From Mycolicibacter icosiumassiliensis (lineage in GTDB: Bacteria > Actinomycetota > Actinomycetes > Mycobacteriales > Mycobacteriaceae), in contig NZ_LT546166.1 of NCBI RefSeq assembly GCF_900078685.2, positions 1,539,467 to 1,603,466 of the forward strand: DNA of 64,000 nt, in the 5' to 3' direction. The notes below the pieces were generated by a model. That model saw only the letters and a program-made list of their open reading frames with translations, searched no databases and was not told where the DNA came from. Numbering within the stretch: position 1 is the stretch's first letter; each line of letters begins with the position of its first letter. Shown piece after piece: positions 43,753 through 56,089 of the stretch. Position numbers and translations under genes: made by a program.

Positions 43753-43825
43753 GCCTGCCTCCCAGTTCCGTGGCCGTCAGGGACCAAGATCTTCTCAGCC
43801 CCAATCTGATTCCACGTAACTAATA

Positions 43826-43974
43826 AGCAGGCCGCGCTCAAATGCGTCTACCTGGCGATCATGAGCCTCGACCCCACCGGCAAAGGCCGACAACGCTGGA
43901 TGAACCGATGGAAGGCACCCCTCAACGCCTTCGAGATCGCCTTCCCCGGACGACTGACCCAAGGCCGAAAGTAA
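43826..43974 (+). pseudogene. IS256 transposase, 3' part
   Basis: Completes the interrupted Mutator transposase: QAALKCVYLAIMSLDPTGKG, then RQRWMNRWKAPLNAFEIAF and TAA 43972. This is the conserved C-terminal helix bundle of IS256 transposases. It has no start of its own. Confidence 0.85.
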
Positions 43975-44060
43975 CACTACGACAACCAGTTACACCGTTA
44001 ACTTGACAGTCTCGCCACGAGGGACGAGTCGAAAGCCGCCTGTGAAGCTCAGTTTTAGTT

Positions 44061-45041
44061 TTAGTCGTTGAGCCGGTAGACGGCGTGGGCGGTGTAGGTG
44101 GTTTTGACGGCGCCGCCGGGGGTTGTTTCGATTTTCATGAGTGCGTGGATGCGGACGCGATCACCGACTGCCAGGCCGCGCGCTTGGTCCTTGCCGATGC
44201 GGCCGAGTTTGACCGTCACGGTCTCTCCGTCGTCTTGCTGAATGAGCCAGGACGAGACCGCGCTGACGGTGAGGTATTCGCCGATGATTTGCACGGGTTG
44301 TTCGTCGAGGTTGGCGTTTTCGACGGTGGCGGCGATGTAGGCGGCGGCCGTTGCCGACACGGTGACGCGGCGGGTGGCGCGGGATGGTTGCTGCCAGTCG
44401 ATTTCGACGTCGAATCCGGCGCGGTCCAGTGTTTTGGACAGGTCGCGTAGGGCCGAGGCGGTACGTGGTCCCATCTCGGCGAGCTGTTGGACGAACCGGG
44501 ATTGCGCTGGGCTGGGCCCGATGTCGTTGCCGGCGCTGAACACATCGATGGCCGCACCGATTGCGGTGTCGAGCAACTGATCGTCGGTTTCCAGTTCGGC
44601 GAACATGCCGACTTTGCCGCCGGCGTGGCCGGTTTCGGTGATCGGTGAGGTCGCCGGGGTGAGGGTCAAGATGATCGATCCAGGCCCGGGTGAGGCTCTG
44701 AGCAGCAGGTCGGTGCGCCGGCGCACGTCGGCGTTGGGTTGGCGTCCCAGCGCTTTATCGCCTTGTTGGGCTGCCCCGACCGCGGTGGCCAGGCGTTGAA
44801 ATCCGGCCATCACGCGGGCGACTTCGGAGACCCGCGCCGAGGCCCCGGTCACGCCGTCGCCGCTGAGGCGGATGTTGCCACGCGAGGGCAGGGTTCGCCC
44901 GAGGCTATCGTCGGCGATCAGGGCCTCGACGCTGATGCGGGATAAGTCATCAGGAGTACTCCAGGCTGGTGTGTCGTCGTCGGTCATCGCCGCCAGGATC
45001 GCCGCCTGCATCCGGTCGAGGTCATCCTCACTGGTAGTCAT
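44061..45041 (-). CDS. hypothetical protein paired with DUF6932-like gene
   Basis: 326 residues, unrecognised. The N-terminus is acidic (TTSEDDLDRMQAAILAAMTDDD). A helical middle includes VSEVARVMAGFQRLATAVGAAQQ and LLDTAIGAAIDVFSAGNDI. The C-terminus is beta-rich with an OB-like run VQIIGEYLTVSAVSSWLIQQD, GETVTVKLGRIG, GLAVGDRVRIHALMKIETTP. The last part could be a nucleic-acid or ligand-binding beta-barrel. Its start overlaps the upstream DUF6932-like gene by 14 bp, so the two are made together. Located in an accessory stretch beside an IS; a defence or toxin-antitoxin role is conceivable but unproven. Confidence 0.6.
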   Translation of the reverse strand: MTTSEDDLDRMQAAILAAMTDDDTPAWSTPDDLSRISVEALIADDSLGRTLPSRGNIRLSGDGVTGASARVSEVARVMAGFQRLATAVGAAQQGDKALGRQPNADVRRRTDLLLRASPGPGSIILTLTPATSPITETGHAGGKVGMFAELETDDQLLDTAIGAAIDVFSAGNDIGPSPAQSRFVQQLAEMGPRTASALRDLSKTLDRAGFDVEIDWQQPSRATRRVTVSATAAAYIAATVENANLDEQPVQIIGEYLTVSAVSSWLIQQDDGETVTVKLGRIGKDQARGLAVGDRVRIHALMKIETTPGGAVKTTYTAHAVYRLND

Positions 45042-45576
45042 CGACGATCACCTCCACATATCCGCAGCGCGGCAGCGCGTCCTCGCGTACGGGCGGCGAA
45101 CCCGTTGGGCCAGAACGCATTCGCTGCAGGTAATCATCGACCCGGCCTCGTCGCTCCAAGTATTGGGGCAGGTAGCGGTCCTCAATCTCGGTGTCGGGTT
45201 GGCAGTGCCAGGCGACGACCGAAGTATCCACCCGCACTCCGACAACGCGACGCAGCGTAGCGCGCTGCGCGAACGCCCGCAGGATGTTGGCGCTGGCCGG
45301 GTCCAGGTGGGCTTTGGACAACTCCAGGTCCTCGGCCCAATACACACACGACACGACCTCGGGTTCGGGCTCCTCGGACAGGAACCGTCCGTAGAGCCAG
45401 CAGGCGTTGACGTGCACGTGGCGACAAAGCAGGCTTGTCGCCGACTCCCAGTCCCGCCATAGGTGCTGCCGGTGCTCGCCGCGCCCGTTGACGAATCGCT
45501 GGTAGACCTCGGCCCGGCTTGCCCGGTAGCGACCGGGTGGCAGTAGCCCACCGGATGGATCCAACTCCGGAATCAC
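45028..45576 (-). CDS. DUF6932-like protein (degenerate nucleotidyltransferase fold)
   Basis: 182 residues. MIPELDPSGGLLPPGRYRASRAE is the characteristic opening of DUF6932 proteins (I-P-D-L-D...G-x-LPPG). In that family a nucleotidyltransferase motif G-S/R-F-x-S...D-x-D follows; here it is WLYGRFLSEEPEPEVVSCVYW, with the usual aspartates replaced by Glu-Val-Val-Ser, so catalysis is doubtful. Overlaps the next gene by 14 bp. Members are often found in mobile or defence regions. Confidence 0.55.
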   Translation of the reverse strand: MIPELDPSGGLLPPGRYRASRAEVYQRFVNGRGEHRQHLWRDWESATSLLCRHVHVNACWLYGRFLSEEPEPEVVSCVYWAEDLELSKAHLDPASANILRAFAQRATLRRVVGVRVDTSVVAWHCQPDTEIEDRYLPQYLERRGRVDDYLQRMRSGPTGSPPVREDALPRCGYVEVIVDDYQ

Positions 45577-45610
45577 ACCATTGCCCCTCCTGCCGGACGG
45601 CCTGTTGGCT

Positions 45611-46052
45611 CTACCCGACCGCGCGGGCGGGGTGATCTGTGCTCAATCCCGTGAAACCCGAAAGCGATTCATCATCGGCTGGGTCCTGGTCGCTGGCCGC
45701 GGCGAACAACGCGTCGATCACCTCGTCGATGCCGGCCACCGCCTCTTGCGCCGCCGGCCGAAGCGCAGCGGATGACGACCCGGCAGCGTAAGGCGGTCGA
45801 CGAGCTGATCCGCGGGTCCGCCGCCGCGAACGCGACGTTCTCCGACACGTCGGCCAGGAAGGCGATCGCCCGGATCGATGCGTCTGACGGGCGGGTGGCG
45901 TAGGTGCCCTGCCGCAGGCGATTCAGCGTGGCGTGCGAGATATCGTGGCCGGCGCGCTGCGCCAGCTCGGCCAGGCGGCGTCCGGATGCCCCGCCGTGCC
46001 GTGTGGCGGCGATCTCGATCAGGTCGATCAGCGACTTGCTGGTCTTTGCCAT
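45611..46052 (-). pseudogene. XRE-type HTH regulator broken by frameshifts
   Basis: From ATG 46052: KTSKSLIDLIEIAATRHGGASG, RRLAELAQRAGHDISHATLNRLRQGTYATRP (in part), then IRAIAFLADVSENVAFAAA, a good XRE-like HTH. Beyond that, plausible sequence is spread over two other frames: ADQLVDRLTLPGR, then LRPAAQEAVAGIDEVIDALFAAA to TAG 45611. Two indels would restore one protein of about 145 residues. It is decayed, or the sequence has errors here. Confidence 0.5.
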
Positions 46053-46195
46053 AGCGTTACACCCACTCCCTCGCTACCCTGACGCGCGCGTGCGCCCGAA
46101 ACCCATTGTTGCGGCGCGTGGAACACGAGTCAAGCGCAACACGCGGTCGCGGTAACACCCCAACCGAATAACGATTCTGTAATCTGCCTCATGTG

Positions 46196-46552
46196 TCAGA
46201 CGGCATCGCGATGGTGAGCGTGCGGTTTCCCGCCGAGGCGGCGGTGGGTGGCGGCGTCTGGGTGTTCGGGCCACAGCCGCCGGCCCAGGGCGTGTTCCAG
46301 GCGAGCCAGCGAGCCGATGTCGCACAGCACGGTGCCGGCCAGGATCCGCCCGATGGTGGTGTGTGCCACCCCGCTGACCACAGCCAGTGCCCGCTGACCG
46401 GTAGCGGTCTCGGCCATCGCCGCCCCCAGCGCGCGGGCCAGATGCTGCGCGGCCGACGCCGACGGCGGGGCATCAGGTGTCATGGCGGCGTTAGGCCAGA
46501 GGCCTCTGGCCACGTAAGCCACCGGCGGCTTATCGCCGTTGCTGCGCGCCAC
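46196..46552 (-). CDS. HTH-domain DNA-binding protein
   Basis: 118 residues. AAQHLARALGAAMAETATGQ, RALAVVSGVAHTTIGRILAGTVLCDIGSLARLEHALGR (in part) is a Cro/C1-type helix-turn-helix at residues about 38-92. It lies divergent from the integrase-fold gene with a 22-bp palindrome between, so it is a good candidate repressor of that gene pair. Confidence 0.65.
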   Translation of the reverse strand: MARSNGDKPPVAYVARGLWPNAAMTPDAPPSASAAQHLARALGAAMAETATGQRALAVVSGVAHTTIGRILAGTVLCDIGSLARLEHALGRRLWPEHPDAATHRRLGGKPHAHHRDAV

Positions 46553-46612
46553 CAGCCCACCCTATCCCGCAGCCCCGCCGCATTCAGGCAGGCTGTCGGA
46601 CCCCCCTGCTCG

Positions 46613-46634
46613 AATGGTGCATACATGCACCATT
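46613..46634. promoter_or_regulatory. 22-bp perfect palindrome between divergent genes
   Basis: Arms AATGGTGCAT and ATGCACCATT, 10 bp each and fully complementary, around a 2-base AC centre. It ends 4 bases before the ATG of the integrase-fold gene and is 61 bp from the start of the divergent HTH gene. It could be the operator of that HTH protein or a recombination/cleavage site of the adjacent pair. Confidence 0.65.
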
Positions 46635-46638
46635 ATGG

Positions 46639-47634
46639 ATGGAGGCGGCATGGCCAACGTTTCACCAACGGCGCGGACCCGTGGTGAGCGCCGGGCAGCA
46701 GTTGCTGTTGCCGCTGGGGTGGGGGCCGGCCATGGCTGAGGGCAGCTTGAGCGCGGCGGTGGCGGCAGTGACCGGGGCGTGGATCGCCGACGGCGCGCTG
46801 TCGGTGCAGACGCTCGACAAGTTCGGCTTGCTCGCCCGCCGTTTCGCCCGGTTCGCCGCCGCGCATGACGTCACTACCCTGGCCGGCGTCGATCGAGTGT
46901 TGGTCGCGACATTTGTTGCCGCCAAAGGCCGCACCCGACACGGGACCGTGTCGGCTGCGGCGGTCGCGACCATGCACAACCGCCGCGCCGCGCTGCGCGC
47001 GTTCTACCGCACCGCCCGCCGGCTGCGGCTAACCCTCGACGACCCCACCACCGACATCGACGTCCCAGCACGTCGGTCCTCGGCCCGGCGCCCACTCACC
47101 GATGACGAAGCCGCGCTGGTGCGGCTGTTCTCCGAACACGCCACCCCAACCCGCCACGCCGCCACCGCCGCACTGCTGCTTGCGGGGGCGCACACCGGCG
47201 AACTCGGTCACATCAGCGCCGCCGACCTCGACCACCGCGCCGCCACCGTGTGGGCGCACGGATCAGCCAAGCACCGGGCCCGGCTGCTGCCCCTGGACAC
47301 CTGGTCGGTGCGGGTGCTCGTCGAACGCGCCGCCCACCTCACCGAACCGCTTCCTCGCGGCGGCCACCCACCGGTGCTGTGCACCGGCGCCCACGGCAGC
47401 GACGCCCACAAACAGGCCCGAGTGTGCGTGACCGTGCGCGACATCCTCACCCGCGCGGGACTATCCGACGACAGCGGGGTACGACCCGCATCGCTGACCG
47501 CCTACGCCGCGCGCCGCGAGTTCGAGCGCACCGGCCGCATCGAGGACGCCGCCCGCCTTATCGGCTCGCCCTCGCTGGACACCACCGCCGCCCTCATCGG
47601 CTACGCCTGGCACGACCCCGGCGGCGCACCATGA
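46639..47634 (+). CDS. integrase-fold protein lacking tyrosine-recombinase active site
   Basis: 331 residues, or less if GTG 46681 or ATG 46732 is used. An SAM-like N-terminal domain (LDKFGLLARRFARFAAAHDV, TMHNRRAALRAFYRTARRL) is followed by a recombinase-like catalytic fold. The key residues are missing: the first Arg position is AGAHTGELGHI, the HxxR box is PASLTAYAARREF, the GH box is LIGSPSLDTTAALIGYAW, and the Tyr position holds a non-Tyr residue. It probably binds DNA without cutting. Coupled by ATGA to the DDE-like gene. Confidence 0.65.
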   Translation: MEAAWPTFHQRRGPVVSAGQQLLLPLGWGPAMAEGSLSAAVAAVTGAWIADGALSVQTLDKFGLLARRFARFAAAHDVTTLAGVDRVLVATFVAAKGRTRHGTVSAAAVATMHNRRAALRAFYRTARRLRLTLDDPTTDIDVPARRSSARRPLTDDEAALVRLFSEHATPTRHAATAALLLAGAHTGELGHISAADLDHRAATVWAHGSAKHRARLLPLDTWSVRVLVERAAHLTEPLPRGGHPPVLCTGAHGSDAHKQARVCVTVRDILTRAGLSDDSGVRPASLTAYAARREFERTGRIEDAARLIGSPSLDTTAALIGYAWHDPGGAP

Positions 47635-49052
47635 AGCGCGACACCGCCACGCCGACGCCGGCCTATGGGGCCCAGCGCATCGAGCAGCGCCGGCTGGGCA
47701 AGCTCGAAACCCCGACCGATCTCACGCTGCTCGAAATCGACACCATCGAAGCCGTCGCCTCACACGAGGTCATTTACCACCTGGCTGCGATCCTGCCCGT
47801 CCACGAGCCCGGAACTCCCGGCCGGCGCCCGCACTACCCACCGTGGGTGCACGTGCTGCACAAAGCATTGACCGGGGTGCTCGGCTCACACAGCAAGGCC
47901 GCCCGCGCCATGGCCCACCCCGCCTACTGGCGCTCGATCCGCCAGCACGCCGCCAAACACGGAGCCCCCACCGCGCAGCGCCGCCCACCGCAGCGATGGC
48001 ACCACAACTACGCCCAACGGTTGCTCGACGACCACGCCAACGAGCTGCTCACCGCGTTTCGGCCGCTCGCCCGCCGGCTGGCCACCGAACTCGGCTGCCT
48101 GGCCCACACCGCCCCTGTCTCGCACACCAATCCCGCCCGGGGACAATACGTCGTCGGCGATGGCACCGTGGTGGCCGCGCCCGTCCGTAAGGCCACCGCC
48201 GACCGGTGGGCCGAAGAGGGTGGACGCCGCGTCCACGCCGGCATCGAAGTGCAAAACGGCGAAAACGACAGGGAGTTCCGCTACGGCACCAAGTTCACCA
48301 TGCTCGCCACCCGCCCCAACGCCATCCGCAACAACCGCGTCATCCTCGATGTCGACGCCGTGCCGGCGGGCAAAGGCTACGGCGGCGAAGCCCGCATCGC
48401 CGTCGACATGATCGACCGCGTCATCGCCGACTCCGACGTCCGCTGCGACGGCGTCTGCTACGACGGCGCCTTCCGCGGCAAACACATCGACCACGCCATG
48501 AAACACGGCCTGACCGTGCTCTCACCCATCCACGACGGCACCCGAAAACCCACCGCACTGGCCCGCCTCGACTGTGCCTGCGGCGAGGTTCACAACCTAT
48601 GGACTCAAGACGGGCGCATCTGCCAACGCCAGATCCTCGACACCGGCGACACGCACCTGCAACCCTGCCCAACCGCCAAGATCTACTCGCGCCGCAACGC
48701 CGACGGAAATCACCGGTGGTACATCGAGTTCGCGACTCCCACGTGCGGCACCGTGCAGCGAGAGCGCATTGACACCACCGACGACGACCGCAAGCGTGGC
48801 TACAATCGGGCAGAGCACCTGCGCCAGCACGTCAAAACCGAGGACGGCGACAGCGTCTACGACCGCTGCTACGGGTGGCGCGAAGACTCCGAAAGTCTCA
48901 ATAACACTCTCGACCGCACCCTCTACGGCGGGCGCATGATCGCCTACTCGGCTGTTCGCCAACTGACCGTCATGCTCGGATTCGGCCTGGGCCGCAACGC
49001 AATAGCGGCCTACCTGCACCGACGACGACACCCAGACGAGCGAGCAGCCTAA
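47631..49052 (+). CDS. DDE/RNase-H-fold transposase-like protein
   Basis: 473 residues from ATG 47631. Possible catalytic acids are D in YVVGDGTVVAAP, D in GVCYDGAFRGKHID and E in REDSESLNNTLDRTLYGGRM, spaced like a DDE transposase; the block after the Glu (IAYSAVRQLTVMLGFGLGRNAIA) resembles IS4/IS1182-like C-termini. Four cysteines in LDCACGEVHNLW...GRICQRQ suggest a metal knuckle between. Encoded in one unit with a catalytically depleted integrase-fold protein; no terminal repeats were found, so it is not clearly an IS. Confidence 0.55.
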   Translation: MKRDTATPTPAYGAQRIEQRRLGKLETPTDLTLLEIDTIEAVASHEVIYHLAAILPVHEPGTPGRRPHYPPWVHVLHKALTGVLGSHSKAARAMAHPAYWRSIRQHAAKHGAPTAQRRPPQRWHHNYAQRLLDDHANELLTAFRPLARRLATELGCLAHTAPVSHTNPARGQYVVGDGTVVAAPVRKATADRWAEEGGRRVHAGIEVQNGENDREFRYGTKFTMLATRPNAIRNNRVILDVDAVPAGKGYGGEARIAVDMIDRVIADSDVRCDGVCYDGAFRGKHIDHAMKHGLTVLSPIHDGTRKPTALARLDCACGEVHNLWTQDGRICQRQILDTGDTHLQPCPTAKIYSRRNADGNHRWYIEFATPTCGTVQRERIDTTDDDRKRGYNRAEHLRQHVKTEDGDSVYDRCYGWREDSESLNNTLDRTLYGGRMIAYSAVRQLTVMLGFGLGRNAIAAYLHRRRHPDERAA

Positions 49053-49192
49053 CGCCGGCCACCACGACGAGCGACCCCAAGCTGCCCACGGACGCCCACG
49101 CGTCGCGTGGCCTTTGTCATGCCCGATACACTCACACCCGCCGGACTCGACAACACGACGCCCACCGTCACGACGCCGACCACGGCACCAGG

Positions 49193-49423
49193 ATGTCCAA
49201 GAAGCCGCTGAAATCGCGCCCCGCCAGGGTTTTAGTCAGGTATTCAAGGACGTCCCCGACACTGGCATTGGTGGGTTTCATCAGCGCTGCCGCGCAGCAC
49301 GATGCCGGGTGGACGCTGGGCTTCGGGATCTCGGTCCTAGTGTTGGCGATCGGCGGTTTGACCTGGATTTTCATCGGTCGAAACCGGACCACCCACGCCG
49401 GTCATCACCGGCGTCAGACCTAG
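49193..49423 (+). CDS. small membrane protein, UsfY-like C-terminal half
   Basis: 76 residues. One or two hydrophobic helices (TLALVGFISAAAQHDAGWT, LGFGISVLVLAIGGLTWIFIG) and a basic tail. The HDAGWTLGFGISVLVLAIGGLTW part resembles the membrane region of UsfY, encoded with rsbW and sigF next to accA3 in other mycobacteria. Neither rsbW nor sigF is present here, so this may be the last trace of that operon, with a damaged N-terminus. Confidence 0.45.
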   Translation: MSKKPLKSRPARVLVRYSRTSPTLALVGFISAAAQHDAGWTLGFGISVLVLAIGGLTWIFIGRNRTTHAGHHRRQT

Positions 49424-49690
49424 CGCGCCGGCGGCGAACCGGGACACTGCCTGCGCCCCGGTCAGCGCCGCCTGGCCATGACCTGGCCGGTGGCGGCTGC
49501 CGATCTCGCCCGAAGCCGGATTCAGCGTCACCTCGGCCAACAGTTCGCCCGTCGTCGGCTCGCAGACCGCCCAGAGATAGCGCGAGTCCTCGGCCCAGCC
49601 GGCGGCTGCCGTCGCGATGAAGTCCGGGTCGGTCTCACCGAGATCGGCCAGGGTCGGACGGTCGTCGACTCGGTCGTCAGCCCGTGGCAT
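49337..49690 (-). CDS. GNAT-like acetyltransferase-related protein, start doubtful
   Basis: 117 residues from ATG 49690: DPDFIATAAAGWAEDSRYLW, AVCEPTTGELLAEVTLNPASG resembles the first strands of a GNAT fold. Upstream in the same frame is ATA GAA CCT GTC GAG ATC AAC GCC, reading EPVEINAGPWYLRMPRADD, which looks like genuine N-terminal sequence lacking any ATG/GTG/TTG; ATA 49732 sits where a start would be expected. It begins just after the accA3 stop on the same strand. Its end overlaps the UsfY-like gene. Confidence 0.45.
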   Translation of the reverse strand: MPRADDRVDDRPTLADLGETDPDFIATAAAGWAEDSRYLWAVCEPTTGELLAEVTLNPASGEIGSRHRPGHGQAALTGAQAVSRFAAGALGLTPVMTGVGGPVSTDENPGQTADRQH

Positions 49691-49744
49691 CCGCAGATAC
49701 CACGGGCCGGCGTTGATCTCGACAGGTTCTATAGCGGGCCGGAC

Positions 49745-51580
<1,836 letters not shown>

Positions 51581-51639
51581 TTAAGAATCTAGCTTCAGGC
51601 AGTGTAAGGCGCGAGCGCTGAACCTGTTCCAGGTGCCCC

Positions 51640-52056
51640 TTACGCGGCGCGTAAATGCCGCTTGATGCGGGTCAACATGGCCGACATACCCCGCAGCCGC
51701 AACGGGCTGATCAGTGCAGCCAGCCCCAGCCGGGACGCGAAATCCTCCGGCACGCCCAGGATGACATCGGCCGGTTCGCCGTCGAGGCCGGCCGCCCAGA
51801 TCGAGGCGAAGCCGCGCGTGGTCGGTGCCTCCGGAGGCGCGCTGAAATACAGCCGCACCCGTTGCGGGTCGGCGGCATCGACATGCAGAAACAACGGCGA
51901 CTGGCACTCCGGTACCGGTTCCATGGCTGATTCGGTGAGCTCGTCCGGCAGCTCGGGCAGTTCGTCGGCGAATTCCAGCAGCAGCTTGAGCTTGTCCTGG
52001 CCTTCGACTTCGGCGAAATCGGACACCACCTGCGCCAGTCCTTCCGGCAGGCTCAT
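51640..52056 (-). CDS. SufE-like protein (Rv3284-like)
   Basis: 138 residues from ATG 52056, overlapping the sseA stop by one base (TGATG). [29 protein letters not shown], then [29 protein letters not shown] (parts) follows the SufE fold with the Cys in PECQSPLF that accepts persulfide sulfur. It probably works with the adjacent rhodanese SseA in sulfur transfer. Order accA3-sufE-like-sseA is as in other mycobacteria. Confidence 0.8.
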   Translation of the reverse strand: MSLPEGLAQVVSDFAEVEGQDKLKLLLEFADELPELPDELTESAMEPVPECQSPLFLHVDAADPQRVRLYFSAPPEAPTTRGFASIWAAGLDGEPADVILGVPEDFASRLGLAALISPLRLRGMSAMLTRIKRHLRAA

Positions 52057-52968
52057 CAGCTGGCTGGACTCCCCGGGGCTCCGGGCAGCTGTCCGGGTGC
52101 TTGTCCTGGTTCTACCCCCGCGACGATCGGCACGCGCACGGTGTTGCCCCACTCGGTCCATGAACCGTCGTAGTTGCGGACATCGTCGAGGCCGAGCAGG
52201 TGCGTCAGCACGAACCAGGTGTGGCTAGAGCGTTCTCCGATGCGGCAGTAGGCGATCGGTTTGTCGTCGGGCTTGAGGAAGCTGTAGAGCGCCTCGAGTT
52301 CCTCGCGCTTACGGAACCGGCCGGCGTCGTCGGCCGCCTTGCTCCAGGGCACCGACACTGCGGTGGGGATGTGGCCGCCGCGCAGCACACCTTCCTCCGG
52401 GTATTCCGGCATGTGGGTGCGCTCGCCGGTGTACTCCTGCGGGGAGCGGACGTCGATCAGCGGCACCTTGCCGATATTCGCCAGCACGTCATCCTGGTAT
52501 GCCCGGATGGGGGCGTCATTGCGCTTGACGACGGGATAGCCGCTGGTGGTCTTCGACGGCACGTCCAGCGTGGTCTCCCGGCCCGAGGACACCCACAGAT
52601 CACGTCCGCCGTCGAGTAGCCGCACGTCTTCGTGACCGAACAGGGTGAACACCCACAGCGCGTAGGCGGCCCACCAGTTGGACTTGTCGCCGTAGATCAC
52701 CACGGTGTCGTCGCGGGAGATGCCCTTGCGGTTCATCAGGTCGGCGAACTGCTCGCCGGTGATGTAGTCGCGAACCGGGGAATCGTTGAGATCGGTGACC
52801 CAGTCGATCTTGACCGCGGTGGGAATGTGGCCGATGTCGTAGAGCAAGACATCTTCGTCGGACTCCACCACGACCAGGCCGGGCCGGCCCAGATTGCCCG
52901 CCAGCCAGTCGGCTGTCACCAGCCGTTCGGGGTGGGCGTAGGACTGCGGGATCGGCAGGCACTGGCAC
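52056..52968 (-). CDS. sseA: SseA, thiosulfate/3-mercaptopyruvate sulfurtransferase, with probable frameshift near start
   Basis: Two rhodanese domains: [18 protein letters not shown] through [19 protein letters not shown], and [21 protein letters not shown] through [21 protein letters not shown], where the catalytic Cys in YCRIGERSS forms the persulfide. The expected N-terminus MPVPADP begins at GTG 52968 in another frame; deleting one base of GGG (52948-52950) joins it to QSYAHPERL. So a single-base insertion, probably a sequence error, interrupts the gene after about seven codons. Downstream it is intact and coupled to the SufE-like gene. Confidence 0.82.
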
Positions 52969-53049
52969 GATGTCGAGCCTACCGGGCGGAAACCGCTGTG
53001 CCACTCCCATGGCGGGAAATCCTGCGGCGTCAGACGCCGGTGAGCTGGG

Positions 53050-53691
53050 TCAAACGACCGGGTTGTTCGCCCACAGCGCAGCGACCGAGAGCCCGGCTGT
53101 GCGCAGCAGCCGCCGCAGCATCGGCAGGCTGATACCGATGACGCTGGAGGGATCGCCGTCGACACCGTCGACGAACCAGCCCCCCAAACCATCCAGGGTG
53201 AATCCGCCGGCCACCCGCAGTGGCTCGCCGCTGGCCAGATAGGCCTCCAGGTCGTCGTCATCGGGGCGGCCGAAACGCACTGTGGTAACCGCGGTTTCGG
53301 TGATCTGATGGGTGATCTCGTTGTCGCGCAACCGGATCAGACTGTGGCCGGTGTGGAGCTGGCCGGAATTGCCGGCCATCTCGCGCCAGCGGTTGCGGGC
53401 CTCATCGACGGTCGGTGGCTTGCCGCACAGCTTGCCGTCGATATAGAGCATTGAATCGCAGCCGATCACAACGCAATCGGTGCTCACCGGAGGCTGCAGC
53501 GTGGCGGCGACCTGTTCCGCTTTCGCGGCAGCCAGAGCGCCGGTCACGGCATCCGGGGAGGCGGTGGCGGGCAGGCCGGCCATCACGGCGTCCTCGTCCA
53601 CACCGGAGACCACCACCAACGGGTCGATCCCGGCGCCGCGCAGGACGGCCAGCCGGCCTGAGGATGCCGAGCCGAGGACCAGGCGCGTCAC
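53050..53691 (-). CDS. maf: Maf-like nucleotide pyrophosphatase
   Basis: 213 residues. [19 protein letters not shown] is the Maf N-terminal motif, followed by [18 protein letters not shown] and [19 protein letters not shown], with acidic residues for the metal. Maf proteins hydrolyse non-canonical NTPs and dTTP/UTP to the monophosphate plus pyrophosphate, limiting misincorporation. It is 7 bp from accE5 in the carboxylase operon, in the usual mycobacterial order. Confidence 0.9.
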   Translation of the reverse strand: MTRLVLGSASSGRLAVLRGAGIDPLVVVSGVDEDAVMAGLPATASPDAVTGALAAAKAEQVAATLQPPVSTDCVVIGCDSMLYIDGKLCGKPPTVDEARNRWREMAGNSGQLHTGHSLIRLRDNEITHQITETAVTTVRFGRPDDDDLEAYLASGEPLRVAGGFTLDGLGGWFVDGVDGDPSSVIGISLPMLRRLLRTAGLSVAALWANNPVV

Positions 53692-53698
53692 CGACGGG

Positions 53699-56089
<2,391 letters not shown>

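Larger units (their letters stand above)
40381..43825 (-). mobile_element. minimal Tn554-like element B (two tyrosine recombinases)
   Basis: A 3445-bp insertion into the IS256 transposase, again antisense and without duplication or loss of host bases. Ends: TTCTGTGGAATCAGGATTG at the left, CAATCTGATTCCACGTAACT at the right. The shared core TGTGGAATC...GATTCCACGTAACT is the same as element A, while the outermost 3-4 bases differ. Two overlapping recombinase genes, no cargo. Host bases to the right of both insertions are similar (AAGCACGCC and AGCAGGCC). Confidence 0.82.
39177..44013 (+). mobile_element. IS256-family insertion sequence, split by element B
   Basis: Terminal inverted repeats: left end at 39177 reads GTCTGTAAGTTAAACGG..., right end (inverted, from 44013) GACTGTCAAGTTAACGG..., sharing AACGGTGTAACT. 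The 8-bp direct repeat GCCACGAG flanks it (39169-39176 and 44014-44021), a size usual for IS256 target duplications. Without the inner insertion it is about 1.4 kb with one Mutator-type transposase gene. Confidence 0.82.
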
